Source: Pseudomonas asuensis | GTDB taxonomy: Bacteria; Pseudomonadota; Gammaproteobacteria; Pseudomonadales; Pseudomonadaceae | Assembly: GCF_014646755.1 (NCBI RefSeq) | Contig: NZ_BMNW01000002.1 | Location: 124,001 to 188,000, forward strand | Reading direction: 5' to 3' | DNA length: 64,000 bases | Part shown: one piece after another, positions 54,287-62,871 of the stretch | Numbering within the stretch: the stretch's first letter is position 1 | Layout of the letters: each line of letters begins with the position of its first letter | Made by a program: the position numbers and the translations under genes | The notes under the pieces: generated by a model | What the model saw: only the letters and a program-made list of their open reading frames with translations | The model's database searches: none | Told to the model about the DNA's origin: nothing

Positions 54287-54315
54287 GAAAAAGCCTGCTT
54301 GAAAGCAGGCTTCAT
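54287..54315. terminator. Bidirectional terminator
   Basis: AAGCCTGCTT (54291-54300) and AAGCAGGCTT (54303-54312) form a 10-bp stem with a GA loop. The - strand tail is TTTTTCTTGC, good for the gene ending at 54332; the + strand has TTCATCCTTT, usable for the gene ending at 54283. Confidence 0.82.
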
Positions 54316-54331
54316 CCTTTCGGTTTTCATA

Positions 54332-54886
54332 CTACAGCGGTACGGCGCTGGCTCGTGAATAACCGTTGCCGATATCAGCTCGCATATCCGCAGGCGTTTC
54401 AAAATCACCTGCTGCGCCCCGCATCGCTTCGGCCGATTGCGGAAAGCCAGAGCGATTGCTGTAGTCTCGAATCGGCATGTTACGGGGGCGATGATGACGA
54501 TCAGTCGCTGCCTTTGCAGCCATGATGTCGACTAGCGCGGTCGCTAATACAACAGCCATCGCGATCTTCACATTACCTCGTTTAGGATTATCTGGCGTCA
54601 GGGCGGTTGCCAGGGTTGCCAGATCCAGGGCATCACCCGCTACACGACTCCAAAGTGCCGGCACAGGGTTATCGCTCAATGCACCTACGCCACTGACAAT
54701 TTCACGTGCTCCGTAAGCCCTTACAAGCTTTTCGGAGCCCTCCATACCCAACGTACGTGTCAGTAGACGCGGCGCTGCAAGTTCCAACAGGCCCAGGCCA
54801 AAGCTGTAAAAGCCAAGGCCCCGTGCAAGCTTGTCTGCTACACCCAGCGACTGTTGGGAGGATGAAAATTTCTCGAGCATGGTCAT
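54332..54886 (-). CDS. Conserved small membrane protein of unknown function
   Basis: A 184-residue protein with hydrophobic stretches (GLGFYSFGLGLLELAAPRLL, IAMAVVLATALVDIMAAKA and part of RVAGDALDLATLATAL), so probably three to four membrane helices, then a hydrophilic Arg-rich tail. The middle reads VRAYGAREIVSGVGAL, which recalls small DUF4267-like membrane proteins; I would not assign function. ATG 54886 has GAGG 9 nt upstream. It is 11 bp downstream of the alcohol dehydrogenase and should be co-transcribed. Confidence 0.75.
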   Translation of the reverse strand: MTMLEKFSSSQQSLGVADKLARGLGFYSFGLGLLELAAPRLLTRTLGMEGSEKLVRAYGAREIVSGVGALSDNPVPALWSRVAGDALDLATLATALTPDNPKRGNVKIAMAVVLATALVDIMAAKAATDRHHRPRNMPIRDYSNRSGFPQSAEAMRGAAGDFETPADMRADIGNGYSRASAVPL

Positions 54887-54897
54887 AGCCGTCTCCC

Positions 54898-56067
54898 TCA
54901 AGGTTTCAAGATCACCTTGATGCAGTTATCGAGTTTATCGCGGAAGGTTTTATACATCTCCGGCCCTTGGTCGAGGCTCACCGTATGGGTGATAACAAAG
55001 GACGGATCGATTTGCCCTTCGTCAATCCTGCGCAGCAGATCATCTGTCCACCGCTTAACATGGGTCTGCCCCGTACGCACGGTAAGCCCTTTGTTCATGA
55101 GGGCGCCCATTGGGATCTTGTCGACCAAACCGCCATAAACACCTGGGATGGACAGAATGCCAGCCGGGCGGCAGACATAAATCATTTCACGCAGTACGTG
55201 GGGTCGATCGCTTTCCATCATCGTGGCTTGCTTGACTCGGTCATAGACGGCATCTAATGAGCGTGTCGCGTGAGATTCCAGGCCGACCGCATCAATGCAT
55301 TTCTCCGGCCCCTTACCGCGGGTAAGCTCGTTCAAACGCTCAACAACGCTTTCTTTGTCGAAATTGATGGTAATCGCCCCGCCCGCCTCAGCCATAAGCA
55401 GTCGCTCGGGTACGTTATCGATCATGACCACTTGTTTGGCACCCAGAAGTACGGCGCTGCGCACACAGAACTGACCCACCGGGCCGGCACCCCAAACGGC
55501 GACCGTGTCGGTTGGCTGAATGTCACACTGCACCGCAGCCTGCCAACCTGTGGGAAAGATGTCACCTAAAAAGAGTACTTGTTCGTCCGTAAGCGTGCTG
55601 GGCACCTTTACATGGGTCGAGTCTGCAAAGGGAACACGTACATATTCTGCCTGCCCACCCGCATAACCGCCGGTAAGGTGCGAATAGCCAAATAGGCCAG
55701 CCGTAGAGTGACCAAACACTTTATCACCCAGGTCTTTACGACGATTAGAACGCTCACAAACAGAGAAATTACCGCGTTTACATTGCTCGCACTCGCCACA
55801 CGTGATGGTAAATGGAACGACGATACGGTCACCGACCTTGAGCGCCTTGTTTTCTGAGCCTACTTCTACGACCTCGCCCATGAATTCATGGCCCATGATG
55901 TCGCCATGTTCCATGCCAGGGATGAAGTGGTCATAAAGGTGCAGGTCAGAGCCGCAAATGGCGCAGCTAGTGGTCTTGATGATCGCATCACGCGGATGTT
56001 CGATCTTGGGATCCGGAACCGTATCGTAGCGAATATCGTTTTTTCCGTGCCAACAGAGTGCTTTCAT
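54898..56067 (-). CDS. Zinc-dependent alcohol dehydrogenase
   Basis: A medium-chain dehydrogenase, 389 aa, NAD(P)-dependent. Catalytic zinc ligands are Cys in [11 protein letters not shown] and GHE in [10 protein letters not shown]; the structural zinc site is [15 protein letters not shown]; the Rossmann loop is [12 protein letters not shown]. The [13 protein letters not shown] and the length resemble the glutathione-independent formaldehyde dehydrogenase / threonine-dehydrogenase-like group. Substrate is open. It is followed by the small membrane protein gene with 11 bp spacing. Confidence 0.92.
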   Translation of the reverse strand: MKALCWHGKNDIRYDTVPDPKIEHPRDAIIKTTSCAICGSDLHLYDHFIPGMEHGDIMGHEFMGEVVEVGSENKALKVGDRIVVPFTITCGECEQCKRGNFSVCERSNRRKDLGDKVFGHSTAGLFGYSHLTGGYAGGQAEYVRVPFADSTHVKVPSTLTDEQVLFLGDIFPTGWQAAVQCDIQPTDTVAVWGAGPVGQFCVRSAVLLGAKQVVMIDNVPERLLMAEAGGAITINFDKESVVERLNELTRGKGPEKCIDAVGLESHATRSLDAVYDRVKQATMMESDRPHVLREMIYVCRPAGILSIPGVYGGLVDKIPMGALMNKGLTVRTGQTHVKRWTDDLLRRIDEGQIDPSFVITHTVSLDQGPEMYKTFRDKLDNCIKVILKP

Positions 56068-56298
56068 GCGTTTTCTTCCAACGTTGGTTGAAAAATCCCG
56101 GCACCAATAGCGTGAAAGTCCCTCCTGTCTGGGACATGGGCGGGCTGTATGAATGAAGCCACTCCCTTGGCGATGATGCTATTGGGACATCAAAACGCAT
56201 GGAGAAAGTTCAAAGATCCTGCGGATTACCAAGCCAAACGGTCATAAAAAGGATGACTCGCCAGTCAGACTTAGTAAGTACGTCGTAGCTGCTGAGAG

Positions 56299-56730
56299 CT
56301 AGTCGCGAGAGGACTCTGGTTTAGTGGGGATGGCACATTGATCGTCTTTGCAGCGGCGCGCGCCTTCTGGATGAGGAATCCAGGCCAATTGCGGGCGCAA
56401 CCGTAAAAAGAGACGGTAGCCCAAATCAAACAGCGGCCTTAGCGGCTTCCAGGCAAGGGGCGCAGCCCAACGCCCAAGCCCTGCGGCTCGCCAGCTCCAG
56501 TAGGTGGCATCCAACCCCTTGACCCATCGTCCATCAGCAAACTGAGCATGTAACAGATCCTTGAATTGCTGAGACGACATGCCGGGCGCGGGTGCTGCAA
56601 AAGCAGGATCGGCTACATCCGTAAATTGCAGGCGTGCTGGGTCAGCGTGCTTGCGTAGATGGCGGATCTCTCGGGCACAAAGTGGACAGTCGCCATCGTA
56701 AAACAAGGTGAGCGGCCATACGGGCTGCAT
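56299..56730 (-). CDS. DCC-family thiol-disulfide oxidoreductase (DUF393)
   Basis: A 143-residue protein with the DxxCPLC signature (LFYDGDCPLCAREIRHL) near the N-terminus and the DUF393 fold (DATYWSWRAAGLGRWAAPL). The DCC family is thought to act as small thiol oxidoreductases, but few are characterised. The C-terminus holds two more Cys. It lies 51 bp downstream of the aldo/keto reductase gene on the same strand. ATG 56730 is preferred to 56742. Confidence 0.85.
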   Translation of the reverse strand: MQPVWPLTLFYDGDCPLCAREIRHLRKHADPARLQFTDVADPAFAAPAPGMSSQQFKDLLHAQFADGRWVKGLDATYWSWRAAGLGRWAAPLAWKPLRPLFDLGYRLFLRLRPQLAWIPHPEGARRCKDDQCAIPTKPESSRD

Positions 56731-56781
56731 ACATTTCTCCAAAGCGGCATGGCTCGGTTCAAGCCATGCCGTGTCGCTCAG

Positions 56782-57825
56782 TCAGATGGGGTTATCCGTA
56801 GAAGGTTTCTCCCACAAATTGACTCCACCTTCAACGGCATACTTATCGATCTCTGCCAGCTCTTCAGCAGTGAACGACAGGTTGCTTAGCGCGCCGATAT
56901 TTTCCTGCAGCTGTTCAGGGCGGCTCGCACCGATCAATGCAGAGGTTACACGCTGGTCACGCAGCGTCCAGGCCAAGGCCAATTGGGCGAGGCTCTGACC
57001 ACGGCGCTGGGCAATTTCATTCAGTGCTCGTGCCCGAGCAATATTGTCATCGGACAGGTGCTCTGGCTTTAACGAGGCGCCCCCGGGACGATTCACGCGA
57101 GCATCTTCTGGTACGCCGTTAAGGTATTTACCGGTTAGCAGCCCTTGAGCCAACGGTGTAAAGGCAATGACGCCTGCGCCTACTTCATCAGTCGCATCCA
57201 GGAGATCTTTTTCGATCCAGCGATTGAACAGATTGTAGGATGGCTGATGAATCAGCAAAGGAACCTTCCACTCCTTTAGCAGCGCCGCCATTTCACGCGT
57301 TTTGCCTGCGGAATAGGATGAAATACCGATATACAAGGCTTTACCCTGCTGCACGGCAGTGGCGAGCGCACTGGCGGTTTCTTCCAGAGGCGTATTGGCA
57401 TCGAAGCGGTGCGAGTAGAAGATATCAACATAATCCAGGCCCATACGTGCAAGGCTCTGGTCCAGGCTTGCCAACACATATTTGCGTGAGCCGCCGCCCT
57501 GTCCGTACGGTCCAGGCCACATATCCCAGCCGGCTTTGCTGGAGATAATCAGCTCATCGCGATAATGCTTGAAATCTTCCCGCAGGATTCGGCCAAAGTT
57601 GGTTTCGGCACTGCCGTAAGGGGGGCCGTAGTTGTTGGCCAGATCAAAATGGTTGATACCAAAATCGAAGGCAGTACGCAGCAAGGCGCGCTGGTTTTCG
57701 AGCGGCGTCGTATCACCGAAGTTATGCCACAGGCCCAGAGACAGCGCGGGCAGGACTAAACCACTCTTGCCTACCCGGCGATATGGCATGGATTCATAAC
57801 GATTAATGGCGGCCGTATAGCTCAA
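56782..57825 (-). CDS. Aldo/keto reductase (MgrA/YghZ type)
   Basis: An NADPH-dependent reductase of 347 aa. The catalytic tetrad is visible: Asp in FDLANNYGPPYGSAE, Tyr in the same block, Lys in IISSKAGWDMWPG and His in YSHRFD. GPYGQGGGSRKYV and the length match L-glyceraldehyde 3-phosphate reductase (YghZ). It may detoxify aldehydes such as methylglyoxal. The LysR regulator gene lies 73 bp upstream on the same strand. Confidence 0.92.
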   Translation of the reverse strand: MSYTAAINRYESMPYRRVGKSGLVLPALSLGLWHNFGDTTPLENQRALLRTAFDFGINHFDLANNYGPPYGSAETNFGRILREDFKHYRDELIISSKAGWDMWPGPYGQGGGSRKYVLASLDQSLARMGLDYVDIFYSHRFDANTPLEETASALATAVQQGKALYIGISSYSAGKTREMAALLKEWKVPLLIHQPSYNLFNRWIEKDLLDATDEVGAGVIAFTPLAQGLLTGKYLNGVPEDARVNRPGGASLKPEHLSDDNIARARALNEIAQRRGQSLAQLALAWTLRDQRVTSALIGASRPEQLQENIGALSNLSFTAEELAEIDKYAVEGGVNLWEKPSTDNPI

Positions 57826-57898
57826 GACGCTCTCCTTCTTTTTTCTATTATGTGTATGCGTAGTGTGTAACGGTTATACGACAACTTGTTTGCGACTT

Positions 57899-58810
57899 CT
57901 ACATCCCACAGGCCTGAATCAAAAACTGCCGGAACGCCTCAGCAGCAATAGGAAGCTCTGTATCCGGCTTCCAGATCAGCCCCAACTCCATGGATGGAAC
58001 GGCATCGTTGAGTGGGCGCACTTCAATCTTCTTGCCCTCAAGGGACCATGTTCTAAACACCATGTCGGAAAGAATGGTGACACCAAACCCGTGCGCAACC
58101 AGACCACGAACGGACTCCATAGAGGATGTTCGAAAGGCTACCTTCGGCTCCAGGCCACGCGCCTGCCAATAGCGCTGCGTTGAGGCCTCACCCTCTTCAA
58201 CTGTCCCAAGAATGTAGGCATGTTCGGCTACATCCCTAAGAGTAATGTCGGGCCTGGTTATCAATGGATGATGACTGGCCAGCCAGAGCTGGCGCCGTGA
58301 TCGAATCAGCACATAGTGCTCGAAACGATCGATGGCCTTGCTATTGGATACGATGATGAGCCCCAGATCCAGATGGCCTTCCAGTACAGCCTGCTCGATG
58401 CTGGGCCGGTCCATGTCCACCAGATCGATCTCTACTTGCGGATAGCTGCGTTTGAAGCGAGCCAGCAAGCTGGGCAAAAAGTAACCCAGGACTGCATAAG
58501 TGGCCCCAACCCGTACGATACCCTCCTGGGTATGACTGAGAAACAGAGGCTCCTTGAGCGCATCGTTCAAGGTATCGAGAATATGCCGGGCATGTTGCAG
58601 GAAACGATGGCCCTCCGCTGTCAGCGCTACGCCATAAGGCTGGCGCTCGAAGAGATTCACTCCCAGGTTTTCCTCCAGTTGAGCCACTGCGGAGGTAATA
58701 GCAGACTGGGAAACATGCACGTCCAGCGCGGCTTGAGAAAAGCGGCCCGCCGTAGCAGCAGCCACAAAGTAGCGTAGTTGACGCATCGAAATATCTTTGG
58801 AGCTGGCCAT
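57899..58810 (-). CDS. LysR-family transcriptional regulator
   Basis: A 303-residue LysR protein with HTH RQLRYFVAAATAGRFSQAALDVHVSQSAITSAVAQLEE (residues 10-47) and an effector domain starting IVRVGATYAVLGYFLP. It is divergent from the indolepyruvate oxidoreductase gene with 130 bp between the starts, the classical LysR arrangement, so that gene is its likely target. The aldo/keto reductase gene downstream could also be controlled. The inducer is unknown. Confidence 0.9.
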   Translation of the reverse strand: MASSKDISMRQLRYFVAAATAGRFSQAALDVHVSQSAITSAVAQLEENLGVNLFERQPYGVALTAEGHRFLQHARHILDTLNDALKEPLFLSHTQEGIVRVGATYAVLGYFLPSLLARFKRSYPQVEIDLVDMDRPSIEQAVLEGHLDLGLIIVSNSKAIDRFEHYVLIRSRRQLWLASHHPLITRPDITLRDVAEHAYILGTVEEGEASTQRYWQARGLEPKVAFRTSSMESVRGLVAHGFGVTILSDMVFRTWSLEGKKIEVRPLNDAVPSMELGLIWKPDTELPIAAEAFRQFLIQACGM

Positions 58811-58940
58811 CTGATTTTCGAATACCTGAGTGCGGTTTTTAGAATTTTACGTTACCTCTACCCCTTCCTACACTCAAAAGCAAATGGGGCTTCGCTCGCC
58901 CCGGTCCTGATGACAAAAACAATAAATCGAGGAATAGCGA
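58811..58940. promoter_or_regulatory. Divergent promoter region, LysR gene / oxidoreductase gene
   Basis: This 130-bp gap between two divergent starts must carry both promoters and the regulator sites. The oxidoreductase ATG at 58941 has GAGGAATAGCG before it. I cannot point to a clear T-N11-A operator. Confidence 0.45.
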
Positions 58941-61900
58941 ATGAGTGCAGCCAACAAAACGTTGGATGAAAAGTACACGCTGGAAAGCGGGCGTATTCTG
59001 CTTACCGGTATTCAGGCGCTTGTTCGCCTGCCCTTGATGCAGCGACAACGCGATCTTGCTGCTGGCCGAAACACGGCAGGATTCATCTCAGGCTATCGCG
59101 GCTCGCCATTGGGCGGTCTCGATCAGGCTCTGTGGAAGGCACAAACTCACCTCAAGCAAAATCATGTCGTTTTCCAGCCAGGCCTGAATGAAGACCTGGC
59201 GGCCACTGCCGTTTGGGGCTCCCAGCAGGTCAACCTCTTCCAGGGTGCACAGTACGACGGCGTATTTGGTCTGTGGTACGGCAAGGGGCCGGGTGTTGAT
59301 CGCTGCGGCGATGTGTTCCGTCATGCCAATGCTGCTGGGTCTTCCCGATTTGGCGGTGTACTGGTCATCGCAGGGGACGATCATGGGGCTCGCTCCTCCA
59401 CGTTGCCTCATCAGACCGAGCATATCTTCAAGGCTGTGATGATGCCGGTGCTGTCACCGTCAGGTGTACAGGAGTATCTCGATTTTGGCTTGCACGGCTG
59501 GGCCATGTCTCGCTATTCAGGTTGCTGGGTCGCCATGAAGGCCATCTCTGAGACCGTTGAAAGTGGCGCAGTGGTGGATATCGACCCACTCCGTGTGCAA
59601 CCTAAATTACCCGACTATGAGCTCCCGGCAGATGGCCTCAACATTCGCTGGCCTGACCCACCGCTGGTGCAGGAGAAACGTCTCCTGGAGCACAAGCTGT
59701 ATGCTGCCCTCGCCTATGCACGAGCCAACGGGCTCGACCGCGTTACCCATGACTCAGCCAATGCCCGTATTGGCATCATCACCTCAGGCAAGTCTTACCT
59801 GGAAGTCTGCCAGGCGCTCAAGATCCTGGGTATTGATGAAGAAATGGCTCAGCAGATTGGCCTGCGCGTCTACAAGGTCGGCATGGTTTGGCCACTTGAA
59901 GCCGAAGGTGTAAGACACTTTGCCGAGGGGCTGGAAGAGATCATTGTCGTTGAAGAAAAACGACAACTGATCGAGTATCAGCTCAAGGAAGAACTGTACA
60001 ACTGGCGTGAGGATGTTCGTCCACGCATCGTTGGCAAGTTTGATGATAAGGGCGAATGGTCCCTGCCCCATACGGATTGGTTGCTTCCGGCTACCAGTGA
60101 CCTGACGCCGGCTCAAATTGCCCGCGCGGTGGCCAAGCGTATCCTGCAACGGCAGTCCAATGGACTCCTACAGATGCGGCTGGCCGTACTGGAAGCCCAA
60201 CTGGCAGCTAAAGGGGGGCTGGTTACCAAAATGGCGCGGATGCCTCACTACTGCCCCGGCTGCCCGCATAACACTTCCACCCAGTTGCCTGAAGGCAGCC
60301 GCGCATTGGCGGGTATTGGCTGCCACTACATGGCGACCTGGATCTACCCTGAGCACACTCAGACGTTCAGCCAGATGGGTGGCGAAGGCGTTGCCTGGGT
60401 AGGCCAGGCACCCTTTACGCAGACAAAGCATGTGTTTGCCAACCTGGGCGACGGCACTTACTTCCACTCAGGGCTTCTGGCGATTCGAGCAGCCGTCGCT
60501 GCAAAAGTACCGATCACCTATAAGATCCTCTATAACGACGCCGTGGCCATGACGGGCGGGCAGCCGGTAGACGGAACACTGACCGTCCCGCAAATTTCCC
60601 AGCAGCTGCGCGCCGAAGGCATCGAGCGCATTGTGGTGGTCACGGATGATCCGGACAAATACAGGCCGATCAAAGACCTTGCTGAGAATGTACCGGTCAA
60701 GCACCGCGATGAACTGGATGCGGTACAGCGTGAATTAAGAGAGCATCCAGGTGCCTCTGTTATCATTTATGACCAGACCTGTGCCGCCGAGAAGCGTCGT
60801 CGCCGTAAGCGTGGCGCCTATCCTGATCCTGCACGCCGTGTGGTGATCAATGAGGCTGTGTGCGAGAACTGCGGTGATTGCAGCAGTAAATCCAACTGTA
60901 TGTCGGTGGCTTCGGTCGAAACTGAATTTGGACGCAAGCGTGAGATCGACCAGTCTGCCTGTAACAAGGACTTCAGCTGCCTTTCCGGCTTTTGCCCGAG
61001 CTTTGTCACGGTAGAAGGCGGAAAGCTACGCAAGGCCAAGGCCTTGGCAGAAGATCCTGTGGACAGCTGGAATTTGCCTGAGCCTGTACTGGCCTCGATC
61101 AATGAGCCCTACAGCATTCTGGTAACCGGTGTGGGCGGTACGGGTGTCGTTACGATTGGCGCCCTGCTAAGTATGGCGGCCTACCTGGAAAACAAGGGTG
61201 TACTTACCCTGGATATGGCCGGTCTGGCGCAGAAAGGCGGTGCAGTATGGACCCATGTACGGATTGCCGCGCGGCAGGAGCAACTGTTTGCCCCTCACAT
61301 TGCCGAGGGTGAAACCAGCCTGTTACTTGGCGGCGATCTGATCGTCAGTGCCAATGCCGATACGCTTGATAAGCTTCGCCAGGGCGTAACACATGCGCTG
61401 GTTAATAGTCAGGAAAGCGTAACCAGCCATTTTGTGCGCACCTTTGCTCACCAGGCCAACAGTGGCGATGTTCATACCCATCCCGATCCTCAGTTCCAAT
61501 CACAGGGTATGGCCGCTCAAATTGCCGAAGCGGTTGGTGTCGAGCGAGCGTTCTTCCTCAATGCCAGCCGTATCGCCACCACGCTGATGGGTGACTCTAT
61601 CGCAACCAATACCTTCCTGATGGGCGTGGCCTACCAGAAAGGCTGGTTACCTGTTAGTCAAGACTCGCTGTTCCAGGCAATCGAGATGAATGGCGCTGCG
61701 GTCGAACTGAACAAGAAGGCCTTTATCTGGGGCCGGCGGACAGCGGTTGATCAGGCACGGGTTGAGCAAATGGTCAAAGAAGGCTCAGCTATTACCGCTT
61801 CCCACCAGCTATCCAAAACGCTTGAAGAGGTCATTCTTCGCCGTGTAGATGATCTGACGGCCTACCAAAACAGCGCCTATGCCGAGCGTTATCTGGCCCG

Positions 61901-62516
61901 TGTTGAAAAGGTCAAAGCTGCGGATACTGTTCTGATGGGCCAACCCGGTGAGTTAAGCGAAGCGGTTGCCCGTGCCTATTACAAGGTACTGGCCATCAAG
62001 GACGAATATGAGGTGGCGCGTCTGTACACTGACGGCGACTTCCAGCGCAAAATTGCGTCGATGTTTGAAGGCGATTACACGCTCAACTTCCACTTGGCTC
62101 CGCCTATCTTCAATAAATCCAAGGTTGGTGAGGGTCCGAAGAAGCAGCAGTTCGGACCGTGGATGATGAAAGGCTTCAGCGTGCTGGCGCGTCTGAAAGG
62201 CATTCGTAATACTTGGCTAGACCCCTTCGCCCGCACTGAAGACCGCAAACGAGAGTTGAAGACGCTTAGGGAATACGAAGCCAACCTGGATGAAATCCTG
62301 CAGCGTCTGACGCCTGATAATTATTCCGTTGCGGTTGAGCTTGCCAAGTTGCCGCTGGACATTCGGGGTTTCGGCCCGGTACAGGAGCGTTATCTGGCTA
62401 CTGCTGAGCGTACGCGCGCTGAACTCCTGGCACGTTTAAGACAGCAACCATCGTTTGTAGATGCGGCTGCAGAGGTCCAGGAGACATTGCAGCGGATTCG
62501 TACAACACAACTTTAA
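58941..62516 (+). CDS. Indolepyruvate ferredoxin oxidoreductase family protein
   Basis: A 1191-residue fusion that oxidatively decarboxylates 2-oxo acids from aromatic or branched amino acids to acyl-CoA. Order: alpha-like pyrimidine domain, TPP domain (CPGCPHNTST near 436; LGDGTYFHSG near 503; ILYNDAVAMTGGQP), a ferredoxin-like stretch with Cys clusters (CENCGDCSSKSNC and CNKDFSCLSGFC, residues 640-690), gamma domain (ILVTGVGGTGVVTIG near 730). Length matches the proteobacterial single-chain form. It is divergent from the LysR gene, with a start preceded by GAGGAAT. The acyl-CoA ligase downstream is on the other strand. Confidence 0.94.
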   Translation: MSAANKTLDEKYTLESGRILLTGIQALVRLPLMQRQRDLAAGRNTAGFISGYRGSPLGGLDQALWKAQTHLKQNHVVFQPGLNEDLAATAVWGSQQVNLFQGAQYDGVFGLWYGKGPGVDRCGDVFRHANAAGSSRFGGVLVIAGDDHGARSSTLPHQTEHIFKAVMMPVLSPSGVQEYLDFGLHGWAMSRYSGCWVAMKAISETVESGAVVDIDPLRVQPKLPDYELPADGLNIRWPDPPLVQEKRLLEHKLYAALAYARANGLDRVTHDSANARIGIITSGKSYLEVCQALKILGIDEEMAQQIGLRVYKVGMVWPLEAEGVRHFAEGLEEIIVVEEKRQLIEYQLKEELYNWREDVRPRIVGKFDDKGEWSLPHTDWLLPATSDLTPAQIARAVAKRILQRQSNGLLQMRLAVLEAQLAAKGGLVTKMARMPHYCPGCPHNTSTQLPEGSRALAGIGCHYMATWIYPEHTQTFSQMGGEGVAWVGQAPFTQTKHVFANLGDGTYFHSGLLAIRAAVAAKVPITYKILYNDAVAMTGGQPVDGTLTVPQISQQLRAEGIERIVVVTDDPDKYRPIKDLAENVPVKHRDELDAVQRELREHPGASVIIYDQTCAAEKRRRRKRGAYPDPARRVVINEAVCENCGDCSSKSNCMSVASVETEFGRKREIDQSACNKDFSCLSGFCPSFVTVEGGKLRKAKALAEDPVDSWNLPEPVLASINEPYSILVTGVGGTGVVTIGALLSMAAYLENKGVLTLDMAGLAQKGGAVWTHVRIAARQEQLFAPHIAEGETSLLLGGDLIVSANADTLDKLRQGVTHALVNSQESVTSHFVRTFAHQANSGDVHTHPDPQFQSQGMAAQIAEAVGVERAFFLNASRIATTLMGDSIATNTFLMGVAYQKGWLPVSQDSLFQAIEMNGAAVELNKKAFIWGRRTAVDQARVEQMVKEGSAITASHQLSKTLEEVILRRVDDLTAYQNSAYAERYLARVEKVKAADTVLMGQPGELSEAVARAYYKVLAIKDEYEVARLYTDGDFQRKIASMFEGDYTLNFHLAPPIFNKSKVGEGPKKQQFGPWMMKGFSVLARLKGIRNTWLDPFARTEDRKRELKTLREYEANLDEILQRLTPDNYSVAVELAKLPLDIRGFGPVQERYLATAERTRAELLARLRQQPSFVDAAAEVQETLQRIRTTQL
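60061..60068 (-). other. KOPS-like octamer GGGCAGGG
   Basis: Seen as CCCTGCCC on the + strand; on the - strand it points left towards dif, inside the oxidoreductase gene. Confidence 0.65.
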
Positions 62517-62528
62517 TGCGTTATACCG

Positions 62529-62553
62529 AGCGGCTTCATGGATGAGCCGCTCT
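62529..62553. terminator. Hairpin after the indolepyruvate oxidoreductase gene
   Basis: GAGCGGCT and AGCCGCTC pair perfectly (8 bp, plus a G-T pair) at 62529-62553, about 12 bp after the stop codon. There is no T-run, so it may be a weak or Rho-assisted terminator. Confidence 0.5.
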
Positions 62554-62641
62554 CGCCCCAAAGCGGGTTGGCTTTGTCTTGCCGCAGGCTGGCCCTTCTT
62601 TCAGGAGGTATACCAGGGGGTACGGTTTTGGTGTTGTGAAT

Positions 62642-62649
62642 CCCTCCCC
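62642..62649 (-). other. KOPS-like octamer GGGGAGGG
   Basis: Seen as CCCTCCCC on the + strand; on the - strand it points left towards dif. Confidence 0.6.
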
Positions 62650-62871
62650 CGTCGTTTGAGGCCCGGCTGGTGGTTACGATGCTGCCAGGGTCATCAATAT
62701 CAGGCCGCTTAATACTGAACGTGACAAGGACATGAACGCGCTTGATAGTCAGCTTCAGCTGGGTCAAGTCAACATGACTCAATACACGCTGGAAAAGCGC
62801 AAGATCGAAAGCAAGTACAAGTAATTTCTCAATGCTCCCGCTGACATCCTGATTAGCGGGAGCGTTACGCA

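Larger units (their letters stand above)
62517..62871. other. Intergenic region with hairpin and an unassigned ORF fragment
   Basis: This 355-bp convergent gap holds a hairpin at 62529-62553 and, at 62660-62824 (+), an open stretch of 54 codons ending in TAA. The last 30 codons from ATG 62732 read MNALDSQLQLGQVNMTQY and on. It looks codon-like but has only AAGGA directly before the ATG (1 nt spacing). I do not recognise a family; it may be a remnant or chance. Confidence 0.4.
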
